In this document: piece after piece, positions 1-6,491 of the stretch
How the letters are laid out: every line of letters starts with the position of its first letter
How positions within the stretch are numbered: position 1 is the first letter of the stretch
Assembly (NCBI GenBank): GCA_001799475.1
Contig: MGTN01000081.1
Location: 1 to 6,552 of the forward strand
Length of the DNA stretch: 6,552 nt
Direction: 5' to 3'
Origin: Desulfovibrionales bacterium GWA2_65_9
GTDB taxonomy: Bacteria; Desulfobacterota; Desulfovibrionia; Desulfovibrionales; Desulfovibrionaceae
Notes under the pieces: model-generated
The model's input: only the letters and a program-made list of their open reading frames with translations
The model's database searches: none
Told to the model about the DNA's origin: nothing
Program-made: the position numbers and the translations under genes

Positions 1-438
1 AAGGGGGCGCTGGCCCAGGAGCTTGGCGGACGCGTGCTGTCGGGCAAAGACATCGCCGCAGCCGGGCCGCTGGCCCCAGGCAACCTGCCGCCGGGCGAGG
101 TGCGCGACTTTGGCGGCAAGGTCTATTTTCTGCACCAACAGGCCCTGGACCTGCTGGGCCGCAGCCCCGGCCTGCGTTGGCAGGGCTTGGCCCTGGGCTC
201 GGCCTCGGCCGGGCGCTTCCGGCCCGACCCGCGCGCGCGGCTGCTTCTGCCCCCGGCGGGCGAACTTGACCCCTCCCAGCGCCTGGACGTGGACGAGCCC
301 CAGCCCATCCTGGACCTGCTTTCCGGGCGCAGCCTGGACCTGCCCGGCACGGGCAATCTGGTGGGGCTGTATTTCCGGGGCCTGCCCCTGGGGCTCCTGA
401 CGCGCAAGGGCCGCCGCCTGCTCTGGTCCGTCAGGTAG
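1..438 (+). CDS. C-terminal PUA-like domain of an RsmB/RsmF-family rRNA (cytosine-5) methyltransferase, 5' end outside window
   Basis: This is an open frame from the first base of the window to a TAG at 436-438 (145 residues visible). It is the end of a longer protein whose start and SAM-binding catalytic domain lie upstream. The visible part matches the C-terminal PUA-like domain of NOL1/NOP2/Sun (RsmF-type) methyltransferases. It has a GLRWQGLALG segment followed by a GRFRPD segment, which is the family's 'G-x-LG ... GRF-P' pattern. Next comes an acidic stretch with LLSGRSLDL, corresponding to the 'yLkGe' helix, and a last strand GLYFRGLPLG followed by a basic end (LTRKGRRLLW). In the family this domain helps hold rRNA while the catalytic domain methylates a cytosine in the cytoplasm. 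The exact rRNA position cannot be told from this fragment. No strong terminator follows, and 179 bases separate it from the next gene, which looks functionally unrelated. The family call is fairly secure, but the paralogue (RsmF or RsmB-like) is not. Confidence 0.72.
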   Translation, partial: KGALAQELGGRVLSGKDIAAAGPLAPGNLPPGEVRDFGGKVYFLHQQALDLLGRSPGLRWQGLALGSASAGRFRPDPRARLLLPPAGELDPSQRLDVDEPQPILDLLSGRSLDLPGTGNLVGLYFRGLPLGLLTRKGRRLLWSVR

Positions 439-514
439 CGTCTCCGGCCCACGGCCGGGCCGGGCGTGCGCACCCAAGCGGCAGAAGGCCGTTCAGGCCA
501 GCCCCGGCGATACT

Positions 515-541
515 ACGCAAAACTGCCGCCCATGGTTGCGT
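515..541. repeat. Short inverted repeat ACGCAA-N15-TTGCGT overlapping the candidate promoter
   Basis: ACGCAA at 515-520 is the exact reverse complement of TTGCGT at 536-541, with 15 bases between. The right arm falls inside the candidate sigma-54 element at 533-548. It could be a divided operator for a dimeric regulator. However, a 6-bp dyad at this spacing occurs by chance fairly often, so the call is weak. Confidence 0.2.
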
Positions 542-548
542 CATTGCT
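533..548 (+). promoter_or_regulatory. Candidate sigma-54 (RpoN) promoter for the sensor operon
   Basis: The sequence TGGTTGCGTCATTGCT has the sigma-54 architecture. GG at 534-535 and GC at 546-547 are separated by exactly 10 bases, and the -12 half TTGCT is a perfect match. The -24 half keeps only TGG of the consensus TGGCACG. If it is used, transcription would start near 559, giving a leader of about 59 nt before the ATG at 618. A competing sigma-70 reading (TTGCGT at 536-541, 17-nt spacer, TATGCG at 559-564) matches only three of six bases in each box. No enhancer-binding-protein site was identified upstream. The assignment rests on motif geometry alone. Confidence 0.35.
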
Positions 549-603
549 CCCAAAGGCGTATGCGGGACGGTAACGTTCGGCGCTGTGCAGGACATCCGCA
601 GGC

Positions 604-616
604 AAAAAGGGGGGGG
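604..616 (+). promoter_or_regulatory. Ribosome binding site within an A5G8 homopolymer tract, deciding the start at 618
   Basis: Five A (604-608) run into eight G (609-616) directly before the ATG at 618. AAGGGG at 607-612 gives a Shine-Dalgarno core with about 5 nt to the ATG. This is why ATG 618 is preferred over the in-frame GTG at 585, which would add 11 residues (including KGGG encoded by the tract) and has no comparable ribosome binding site. Runs of eight G are prone to slippage. Because the run sits between the core and the start codon, a change in length would alter the spacing. Confidence 0.6.
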
Positions 617-617
617 A

Positions 618-935
618 ATGAAGCTGCCGTCCGGCAAGCCCGGCATTTCCCGTTTCATTTTTGTGGCGCTCCTGCTGGTCTTCAACTGGCCGCTGCTGTC
701 CATCCCCGCGCCGGAAAGCCTGTTTGGCTGGCTGTTCACGGCCTGGGGCCTGGCCATTGCGCTCTTGTTCCTGGTCGCGCATGGGGCCGGTGGTGGTGAT
801 GCCGAACCGGCGAAGCTTCCTGAATCCGGCGGGCCTGCGCTGAACGGCATCGGATCAGCAGCGCAGGGCGCCGGGCCGGGGGCAGGACAGAGCGCAGGCG
901 CAGGCGCAAAGCAGAGCGGCGGCGGCGATGTTTAG
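618..935 (+). CDS. Small two-helix membrane protein with Gly/Ala-rich tail, first gene of the sensor operon
   Basis: This gene encodes 105 residues. A short basic N-terminus (KLPSGKPGISR) precedes two hydrophobic segments, at about residues 13-29 (FIFVALLLVFNWPLLSI) and 35-54 (LFGWLFTAWGLAIALLFLVA). They are joined by a Pro-containing turn, which suggests a membrane hairpin. Residues 57-105 are low-complexity Gly/Ala/Ser/Gln with no recognisable domain. Start choice rests on the ribosome binding site in the A5G8 tract. The last eight bases overlap the start of the symporter-kinase gene (ATG at 928, stop TAG at 933-935), so translation is probably coupled. I do not recognise a named family. 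In size and topology it recalls the small partner proteins encoded next to some sodium/solute symporters, so an accessory or stabilising subunit of the transporter-like sensor is my inference, not a demonstrated role. The hydrophobic part looks like a genuine conserved protein. The tail has the composition of loosely constrained sequence and contains short DNA repeats (GCGCAG hexamers and GGC triplets). Confidence 0.72.
   Translation: MKLPSGKPGISRFIFVALLLVFNWPLLSIPAPESLFGWLFTAWGLAIALLFLVAHGAGGGDAEPAKLPESGGPALNGIGSAAQGAGPGAGQSAGAGAKQSGGGDV
892..909 (+). repeat. Hexamer tandem repeat (GCGCAG, nearly three copies) in the tail of the small membrane protein gene
   Basis: GCGCAG occurs at 892-897 and 898-903, and GCGCAA at 904-909. 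A GGC-triplet run follows at about 918-926, just before the kinase ATG. Hexamer gain or loss keeps the reading frame, so the tail length could vary between strains without affecting the coupled downstream start. Confidence 0.45.
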
Positions 936-3900
936 CCCGCTGTTGGTGCTGCTGCTTCTGACGGGCTACATCAGCTGCCTGTTCCTCCTGGCCAGATGGG
1001 CCGAACGCCGTTCGGAAGCGGGCCGCCCGGTGACGGACAATCCTTTCGTCTACGCCCTGGCGCTGGCCACCTACTGCACCAGCTGGACCTACTACGGCTC
1101 CGTGGGCAAGGCCGTGGGTTCGGGCCTGCTCTTCCTGACCATCTACATCGGGCCGACCCTGTGCGCCGCCCTGTGGTGGAGCATCTTGCGCAAGCTCGTG
1201 CGCATCAAGTCAAGCTTCCACATCACGAGCATCGCCGACCTCTTGGCCGCACGCTACGGCAAGAGCCACCGCATCGCGGCCCTGGCCACCACTGTGGCCT
1301 TCCTGGGCAGCGTGCCCTACGTGGCCCTGCAGCTCAGAAGCGTCATCTCCACCTTCTCCCTGGTGGCCGGGGGCACCTCGCCCTTGCTGCACTTCGTCGG
1401 GCCGCTGGTGATGGTGCTCATGATCACCTACACCATCCTGCTCGGCGTGCGGCGCATGGACCCCACCGACCGCCACCCCGGCATGGTCGCCACCATCACC
1501 GTCGAGGCCATGTTCAAGCTGGTGGCCCTGGTCAGCGTGGGCCTGTTCGCGGTGTACGGCCTGCATGATGGCCTGGCCGACCTTTTGGCCAGCCTGCCGC
1601 CGGACCGCCTGGCGTCCATCCTGTCCCTTGGCGGGACGGGCGGTGCGGGCGGGAACTCGCCCTATGTCCTCTGGGCCAGCTATCTGCTCCTGTCCATGTC
1701 GGCCATTCTGTTCTTGCCGCACCAGTTCCACGTGGCCGTGGTGGAAAACGCAAACGAAAACCACATCCGCACGGCCACCTGGGTCTTCCCGCTGTACCTG
1801 CTGGTCATCAACGCCTTCGTGGTGCCCATTGCGGCCGCCGGCATATCCGCCGGGCTGGACCCGTCCCGGGGCGACGTTTACGTGCTGGGGCTGCCCGCCC
1901 TGCACGGCCAGGCCGGGCTGGCGCTGTTGGTCTTCCTGGGCGGCTTCTCCGCAGCCATGAGCATGGTCATGGTCTCGTCCATGACCAACGCGGTGATGTT
2001 GACCAACCACGTGCTGTTGCCGGTCATCGAACGGGTGCCGGTCCTGGGCTTCCTGAAGCGTCGCCTGCTGCAATGCCGCTGGTGCTGCGTGGCCTTCCTC
2101 ATCCTGGTGTCCTACTGGTTCGAACATGCCGTGGGCGAGTCCTACATCCTGGTGAACATCGGTATCATCGCCTTCGGGGCGGTGCTGCAGTTCGCCCCGG
2201 CCATCCTGGGCGGTATCTTCTGGCGCGGCGGCACCAGGACCGGGGCCCTGGCGGGCCTCTCCGCCGGGTTTATGCTTTGGATGCACACCATGCTCCTGCC
2301 AGCCATGTCCAAGAGCGGCGACATCTGGGACGGGCCGGTGCAAAGCGGTCTGTTCGGGCTGTCCTTTTTGCGCTCCGAGTCCCTCTTCGGCCTGACCAGC
2401 CTGGACCCGGTGAGCCACTCGGTGTTCTGGACCCTGGCCTTTAACGCGGGCCTGTACGTCCTGGTCAGCCTGCACAGCCGCCAGTCCCGCGAAGAGCTGG
2501 CCGTGCTGGGCGAGTTCACGGGCCAGACCGCCGTGCGCGAGCGCCAGGCCGGATCGCCGGTGGAGGCGGACATCGACCTGGCGGACAAGTGTCGGCTCAT
2601 GGAGCGCACGCTCAGGGAGTACATGCCCAGGGCCGAGGTGCAGGAGATCATCCTCGGGAGCATGCGTACGCTTGACCTCTTCGGCCGCACGAGCATCTCC
2701 GTGACCATGCTGGCCGCGCTCTACGCCGAGGTGGAGAAGACCTTCTCCGGGGTGGTCGGCGCGGCTGCGGCGCACAAGGCCCTGGGCAAGGCCGGGGTCT
2801 TCACCGCGGATGAAACCAGGATCTTGAGCGATGTTTACGGCAGCATGCTGGCCGAGATGCGCATCACCCCGGACGAGATGGTGCGCCGCATCGACTACCA
2901 CATCGAGCGCGAACGCCTGCTCACCCGCCACGCCGAAGAGCTGAGAGAGACCATCCGCCTGCGCGAGCTGGAGATAGGCGAGCGCAAGCGCGTGGAAGAG
3001 GCCCTGCGCAAGGCCGAGGAGAACTACCGCGGCATCTTCCTGTCCGCGCCCGAGGGCATCTTCCAGACCACGCCGGACGGCCGCTTTATCGTCGCCAATC
3101 CGGCCCTGGCCCGCATCCTGGGCTACGATACGGCCGAGGAGCTGGTGGCCCAGGTCACGGACATAGGCAAGCAGGTCTATGCCTATCCCCTGGGCCGGGC
3201 CAGGTTCCTGCGCGTGCTTTCCGAGACCGGGGCTGTTACCGGCATGGAGATGGCCATGCGCAAGAAGGACGGCAGCCTCATCTGGGGGTCGCTCATTGCC
3301 CAGGCCGTGCGCGACGCCGACGGCAACCTTGTGCGCATCGACGGCCTTATGTCCGACGTCACCGAGAAGAAGCGCGCCGTGGAGGAGCTGCGCGAGAGCG
3401 AGGCGCGCATCCGCGCCCTGTTCAACGCCACCTCGGACTCGGCCATCCTCATGGACGTCGAGGGCGTCATCCTGGCCATCAACGAGCACGGGGCCCGGCG
3501 GCGCGGGCTGCACCCGGAGGACATGACCGGCCACTACATCTACGACCACCTGCCGCCCAACGCCGCCGAGACCCGCAGGCTGCAAACCCGCGAGGCCGTG
3601 CGCACCAAAAGCCCGCGCACCTTTGAGGAGGAACGCGACGGGTTCTATTACGCCATCACCATCTATCCCATCCTGGACAACGACGGCTCGCCCCGGCAAC
3701 TGGCCAGCTTCTCCCGCGACATCACGGCGCAAAGGGAATCCGAGAAGATGATCCAGCGCCTGAACGAGAGCCTGGAGCAGCGCGTGCAGGAGCGCACCCA
3801 GCAGCTGGAAGAGGCCAACCTGGAACTCAAGGAGACCCTGGAGCAGTTGAACCGCACGCACAAGCAGCTGGTGGAGTCGGAGAAGATGGCCTCGCTCGGC

Positions 3901-4623
3901 GGGCTGGTGGCGGGCGTGGCGCATGAGATCAACACCCCGGTCGGCATCGGCGTCACTGCGGCCTCGCACCTGGAGGCCAAGACCAAGATCATGCTGGAGG
4001 AGTACCGGGGCGGTGAGCTCAAGCGCTCCAGGCTGGAGGCGTTTCTTGGCCTGTGCGACGAGTCCACGCGCATGATCCTCGTGAACCTGCGCCGGGCCTC
4101 GGACCTCATCCGCAGCTTCAAGCAGGTGGCCGTTGACCGCTCCACAGAGGAGCGCCGGAGCTTTGCCCTGCGCGACTACCTGGAGGAGGTGCTGCTCTCG
4201 CTCAGGCCGCATCTGAAGAAGACCGCCATCACGGTGGAGCTCGCTTGCCCCCCGGAGCTTGAGATCGATTCCTACCCCGGCGCGTATTCCCAGATCTTGA
4301 CCAACCTGGTGATGAACGCCCTGTTGCACGCCTATGATGAGGGCCAGACCGGGCGCATCACCGTCAGCATCACACAGGACAAGGGCCGCCTGCGCCTGGT
4401 CTTCAGCGATGACGGCAAGGGCATCGCTCCAGAGCACCTGGACAAAATTTTCGAGCCATTCTACACTACCAAGCGAGGACGCGGAGGAACGGGCCTTGGC
4501 CTGCACATCCTCTACAACATCGTGACCCAGCGGCTTGAGGGCACGGTGCGTTGTGAGAGTCTCCCAGGCCAGGGGACCACCTTTACCCTGGATGTCCCGC
4601 TTGAAATATCGAGGACACAATGA
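928..4623 (+). CDS. CbrA-like sensor histidine kinase: sodium/solute symporter domain, two PAS domains, HisKA and HATPase
   Basis: This is a 1231-residue inner-membrane sensor. Residues 1-515 form an SSS (PutP-type) domain with about 13 hydrophobic segments. CbrA-like signatures are YCTSWTYYG (49-57), ITSIADLLAARYG near residue 100, and QFAPAILGGIFWRGGTR from 421. Residues 520-650 are a soluble helical connector, followed by a coiled coil at about 652-697. PAS1 spans about 698-812 and PAS2 about 825-935. A second long coiled coil (938-990) leads to the phospho-acceptor helix with VAHEINTP, phosphorylatable His999. The HATPase domain (about 1092-1228) has N1126/N1130 in the N box, DDGKG at 1161-1165, FEPFYTT from 1175 and GTGLGL at 1187-1192, so the kinase looks catalytically intact. 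There is no receiver or HPt domain. The partner is presumably the regulator starting at 4620 through an ATGA overlap. The start at 928 has only a weak ribosome binding site and overlaps the upstream gene by 8 nt, which suggests coupled translation. It also places the first helix directly at the N-terminus, as expected. In CbrA the SSS domain links solute uptake or sensing to kinase output. The ligand here is unknown. Family and domain order are secure. Whether it transports is not. Confidence 0.93.
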   Translation: MFSPLLVLLLLTGYISCLFLLARWAERRSEAGRPVTDNPFVYALALATYCTSWTYYGSVGKAVGSGLLFLTIYIGPTLCAALWWSILRKLVRIKSSFHITSIADLLAARYGKSHRIAALATTVAFLGSVPYVALQLRSVISTFSLVAGGTSPLLHFVGPLVMVLMITYTILLGVRRMDPTDRHPGMVATITVEAMFKLVALVSVGLFAVYGLHDGLADLLASLPPDRLASILSLGGTGGAGGNSPYVLWASYLLLSMSAILFLPHQFHVAVVENANENHIRTATWVFPLYLLVINAFVVPIAAAGISAGLDPSRGDVYVLGLPALHGQAGLALLVFLGGFSAAMSMVMVSSMTNAVMLTNHVLLPVIERVPVLGFLKRRLLQCRWCCVAFLILVSYWFEHAVGESYILVNIGIIAFGAVLQFAPAILGGIFWRGGTRTGALAGLSAGFMLWMHTMLLPAMSKSGDIWDGPVQSGLFGLSFLRSESLFGLTSLDPVSHSVFWTLAFNAGLYVLVSLHSRQSREELAVLGEFTGQTAVRERQAGSPVEADIDLADKCRLMERTLREYMPRAEVQEIILGSMRTLDLFGRTSISVTMLAALYAEVEKTFSGVVGAAAAHKALGKAGVFTADETRILSDVYGSMLAEMRITPDEMVRRIDYHIERERLLTRHAEELRETIRLRELEIGERKRVEEALRKAEENYRGIFLSAPEGIFQTTPDGRFIVANPALARILGYDTAEELVAQVTDIGKQVYAYPLGRARFLRVLSETGAVTGMEMAMRKKDGSLIWGSLIAQAVRDADGNLVRIDGLMSDVTEKKRAVEELRESEARIRALFNATSDSAILMDVEGVILAINEHGARRRGLHPEDMTGHYIYDHLPPNAAETRRLQTREAVRTKSPRTFEEERDGFYYAITIYPILDNDGSPRQLASFSRDITAQRESEKMIQRLNESLEQRVQERTQQLEEANLELKETLEQLNRTHKQLVESEKMASLGGLVAGVAHEINTPVGIGVTAASHLEAKTKIMLEEYRGGELKRSRLEAFLGLCDESTRMILVNLRRASDLIRSFKQVAVDRSTEERRSFALRDYLEEVLLSLRPHLKKTAITVELACPPELEIDSYPGAYSQILTNLVMNALLHAYDEGQTGRITVSITQDKGRLRLVFSDDGKGIAPEHLDKIFEPFYTTKRGRGGTGLGLHILYNIVTQRLEGTVRCESLPGQGTTFTLDVPLEISRTQ
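4611..4614 (+). promoter_or_regulatory. Ribosome binding site of the HD-GYP regulator, inside the kinase gene
   Basis: GAGG lies 5 nt before the ATG at 4620, within the last codons of the kinase gene. Together with the ATGA overlap (start 4620-4622, kinase stop 4621-4623), it supports this start and coupled translation of sensor and regulator. Confidence 0.7.
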
Positions 4624-6188
4624 GCACACGCACCGACGACGAACTGCTCTTCCAGGACGAGGCGGCCAAGTCGGCTGCGCCGGAAGTCGACTGCTCCGTC
4701 AGAAGCAATGGCAGCTGGAAGATCCTCGTGGTCGACGACGAGGCCGAGGTCCATGACGTGACCCGGCTGGTGCTCTCTGGCTTCAAGTACAAGGGCCGCC
4801 CGCTGCAGTTTCTGTCCGCCTACACCGGGCAGGAGGCGCGGGAGGTCATGGCCGCGAACCCGGACATCGCGGTGATCCTGCTCGACGTGGTCATGGAGGA
4901 GAACGACACGGGGCTCAAGCTCGTGCAGTACATCCGCGAGGTGATGAAAAACCATTTCGTGCGCATCATCCTGCGCACCGGCCAGCCGGGCCAGGCCCCG
5001 GAAGAGCGCGTCATCGTCGAGTACGACATCAACGACTACAAGGAAAAGACCGAGCTGACGGCCCAGAAGCTCATCACCACCATCGTCTCGGCCCTGCGCA
5101 CCAGCTGCGACATCGCCACCATCGAGGCCAACCGCCAGGGCCTGGAGAAGATCATCGAGGCCTCGGAGAACATCTTCGAGCTGCAGTCCCTGGAGAAATT
5201 CTCCACCGGCGTGCTGACCCAGATCACCTCCATCCTGTCCCTGCACAGAAACGCCATCGTCTGCCAGGCCTCGGGCTTCGCCGCCGTGAACCACCTGGGC
5301 CAGTTCAACATCCTGGCCGCCACGGGCGAGTTCCAGCCGTTCATCCGCAAGAACGTCGCGGACGTCCTGCCAACCGATGTGCACGCCCTGGTCATCAAGG
5401 CCGTGAAGGAGCGCTCCAGCCTGTTCTTCGACGGCAAGCGCTACGTCGGCTATTTCCGCAGCAGCAACGGCTCGGAGAGCGTCATCTACCTGGAGGGCTA
5501 CGCGCCGCTCTCCGACCTGGACCGCCAACTGGTGGAGATCTTCTTCGCCAACGTGTCCATAGCCTTTGACAACCTGCACCTGAACAAGGAAGTCGAGGAC
5601 ACCCAGCGCGAGATCATCCACACCCTGGGGGAGACCATCGAGTGGCGCTCGCACGAGACCGGCAACCACGTGCGCCGCGTGTCCGAGTACACCTACATCC
5701 TGGCCCTCAAGTACGGCCTGCCCGAGGCCGAGGCCGACCTGTTGCGCCTGGCCGCGCCCATGCACGACGTGGGCAAGCTGGGCATCCCGGACAGCGTGCT
5801 GAACAAGCCCGGCCTGCTCACGCCCGAGGAGATGGTGCTCATCCAGACCCACCCGGCCATCGGCTACGAGATCCTCAAGTCCTCGCAACGGCCCATGCTC
5901 AAGGCCGCAGCCACCATCTCCCTGCACCACCACGAGCGCTACGACGGCACCGGCTATCCTGCGGGCTTGGCCGGTGAAGACATCCACGTCTACGGCCGTC
6001 TGGCCGCAGTGGCCGATGTCTTCGATGCGCTGATGAGCGACCGCATCTATCGCCCGGCCTGGCCCGTGGATCAGGTGACGGGGCATTTCAAGAAGGAGCG
6101 CGGCCAGCACTTCGACCCGCGCATGACCGACATCCTGCTCGACAACCTGGCCGAGTTCTTGACCATCCGCGCGACCTACAAGGACTAG
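4620..6188 (+). CDS. Response regulator REC-DUF3369-HD-GYP, predicted c-di-GMP phosphodiesterase
   Basis: This gene encodes 522 residues and is predicted to be cytoplasmic. A 32-residue leader (starting MSTRTDDELLFQDE, a style typical of DUF3369 regulators) precedes a receiver domain at about 33-155. The receiver has acidic pocket D39/D40, phospho-acceptor D89 in ILLDVV, switch residue T120 in LRTGQ, and a conserved lysine in YKEKTELT (K143 best fits). A DUF3369 domain follows (about 156-322). It has no assigned function and is typically found between REC and HD-GYP. The HD-GYP domain covers about 327-520. It has HETGNH (345-350), the metal-binding HD pair H382/D383 in MHDVGKLGIPD, H411 in THPAIGYEIL, HHERYDGTGYP (437-447), D466 in ADVFDAL, and the closing GQHFDP. 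All signature residues I can identify are present, so an active enzyme hydrolysing c-di-GMP is expected. It starts 1 base before the kinase stop codon, so it is almost certainly the phosphorylation partner of that kinase, with phosphorylation of D89 controlling phosphodiesterase activity. Activity and the direction of control are inferred from family knowledge. Confidence 0.94.
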   Translation: MSTRTDDELLFQDEAAKSAAPEVDCSVRSNGSWKILVVDDEAEVHDVTRLVLSGFKYKGRPLQFLSAYTGQEAREVMAANPDIAVILLDVVMEENDTGLKLVQYIREVMKNHFVRIILRTGQPGQAPEERVIVEYDINDYKEKTELTAQKLITTIVSALRTSCDIATIEANRQGLEKIIEASENIFELQSLEKFSTGVLTQITSILSLHRNAIVCQASGFAAVNHLGQFNILAATGEFQPFIRKNVADVLPTDVHALVIKAVKERSSLFFDGKRYVGYFRSSNGSESVIYLEGYAPLSDLDRQLVEIFFANVSIAFDNLHLNKEVEDTQREIIHTLGETIEWRSHETGNHVRRVSEYTYILALKYGLPEAEADLLRLAAPMHDVGKLGIPDSVLNKPGLLTPEEMVLIQTHPAIGYEILKSSQRPMLKAAATISLHHHERYDGTGYPAGLAGEDIHVYGRLAAVADVFDALMSDRIYRPAWPVDQVTGHFKKERGQHFDPRMTDILLDNLAEFLTIRATYKD

Positions 6189-6442
6189 CCCGGCCCTTCA
6201 TCCGCCATTCTCCCCCCCTCTTCCCGGCGCTCGGACGGGACCCCGGCCAAGGGTCTTCTGACGCGCTTGCGCCAGGCAGCGAGAAGATGGCCGCTTGGGC
6301 GCGCACTCTTTGAGCGGTGTCTGCCCAGCCGGGAGCTCTGGCGGTTTTCAGGAACCCACGGCGACCCAGCATCCGGCCCAGTACCCAGGCCCAGCATCTA
6401 GCCCAGCACCTAGGCTCTCACCTTGGCAGGGGGCAAAGCAAA
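6189..6442. other. Non-coding stretch after the operon
   Basis: No supported gene lies between the regulator stop and the GC hairpin at 6443. The first 60 bases are pyrimidine-rich (a C7 run near 6211-6217) and contain no hairpin with a T-run that could end transcription at once. The only short frame here (TTG at 6295 to 6483) lacks a ribosome binding site, is low-complexity Pro/Ala/Gly/Ser, and runs through the hairpin, so it is not called. The main structure seen is the tandem repeat at 6365-6414. Confidence 0.6.
6365..6414. repeat. Nested tandem repeat: two 25-nt units, each of two CCCAG-headed subunits
   Basis: Four consecutive subunits begin with CCCAG: CCCAGCATCCGG (6365-6376), CCCAGTACCCAGG (6377-6389), CCCAGCATCTAG (6390-6401) and CCCAGCACCTAGG (6402-6414). 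Lengths alternate 12, 13, 12, 13. The block is therefore also a direct repeat of a 25-nt unit (6365-6389 against 6390-6414), with 21 of 25 positions identical. It lies outside any supported gene, and 25 nt is not a multiple of three. It could be a decayed minisatellite or a cluster of binding sites. I see no flanking mobile element. Confidence 0.65.
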
Positions 6443-6476
6443 GGGGCGGCCCGCAAGCCGCCCCCTGTTCTTGTCT
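6443..6476 (+). terminator. Rho-independent terminator, probably bidirectional
   Basis: GGGGCGGC (6443-6450) and GCCGCCCC (6457-6464) form a perfect 8-bp GC stem with a 6-nt loop (CCGCAA). A T-rich tail TGTTCTTGTCT follows at 6466-6476. On the opposite strand the stem is followed by TTTGCTTTGCC, so it could also stop a convergent gene lying beyond 6552. It sits about 255 nt after the HD-GYP stop codon. Either the operon has a long 3' leader-like tail, or this is mainly the terminator of an unseen neighbour. The tail is not a pure T-run, so efficiency is uncertain. Confidence 0.6.
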
Positions 6477-6491
6477 GCAATGATCCGCCGT

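Noticed and set aside
443..459. Hairpin CCGGCC-CAC-GGCCGG just after the methyltransferase stop
   Set aside because: The stem is only 6 bp (plus one wobble) with a 3-nt loop, and no T-run follows, so it is not convincing as an intrinsic terminator. GC-rich DNA makes such dyads common.
536..564. Sigma-70 promoter TTGCGT-N17-TATGCG
   Set aside because: Only three of six bases match in each box. The overlapping sigma-54 pattern has better geometry, although neither is certain.
585..617. Upstream GTG start at 585 for the small membrane protein
   Set aside because: It lacks a Shine-Dalgarno sequence and would translate the G-rich tract that instead serves as the ribosome binding site for ATG 618.
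1210..4629. Very long antisense open frame (about 1139 codons) opposite the symporter-kinase gene
   Set aside because: The sense strand encodes a continuous, fully recognisable SSS-PAS-kinase protein. The antisense product is rich in His, Gln, Gly and Ala with no domain pattern, as expected when G/C-ending codons remove stop codons from the opposite strand.
4512..6110. Antisense open frame (about 532 codons) opposite the HD-GYP regulator
   Set aside because: Same codon-bias shadow: low-complexity Val/Gly/His/Gln/Asp composition, no ribosome binding site of note, and it lies against a gene with intact REC and HD-GYP motifs.
6295..6483. Short + strand frame starting TTG at 6295
   Set aside because: No ribosome binding site, low-complexity Pro/Ala/Gly/Ser content produced partly by the tandem repeat, and it runs through the GC terminator hairpin.
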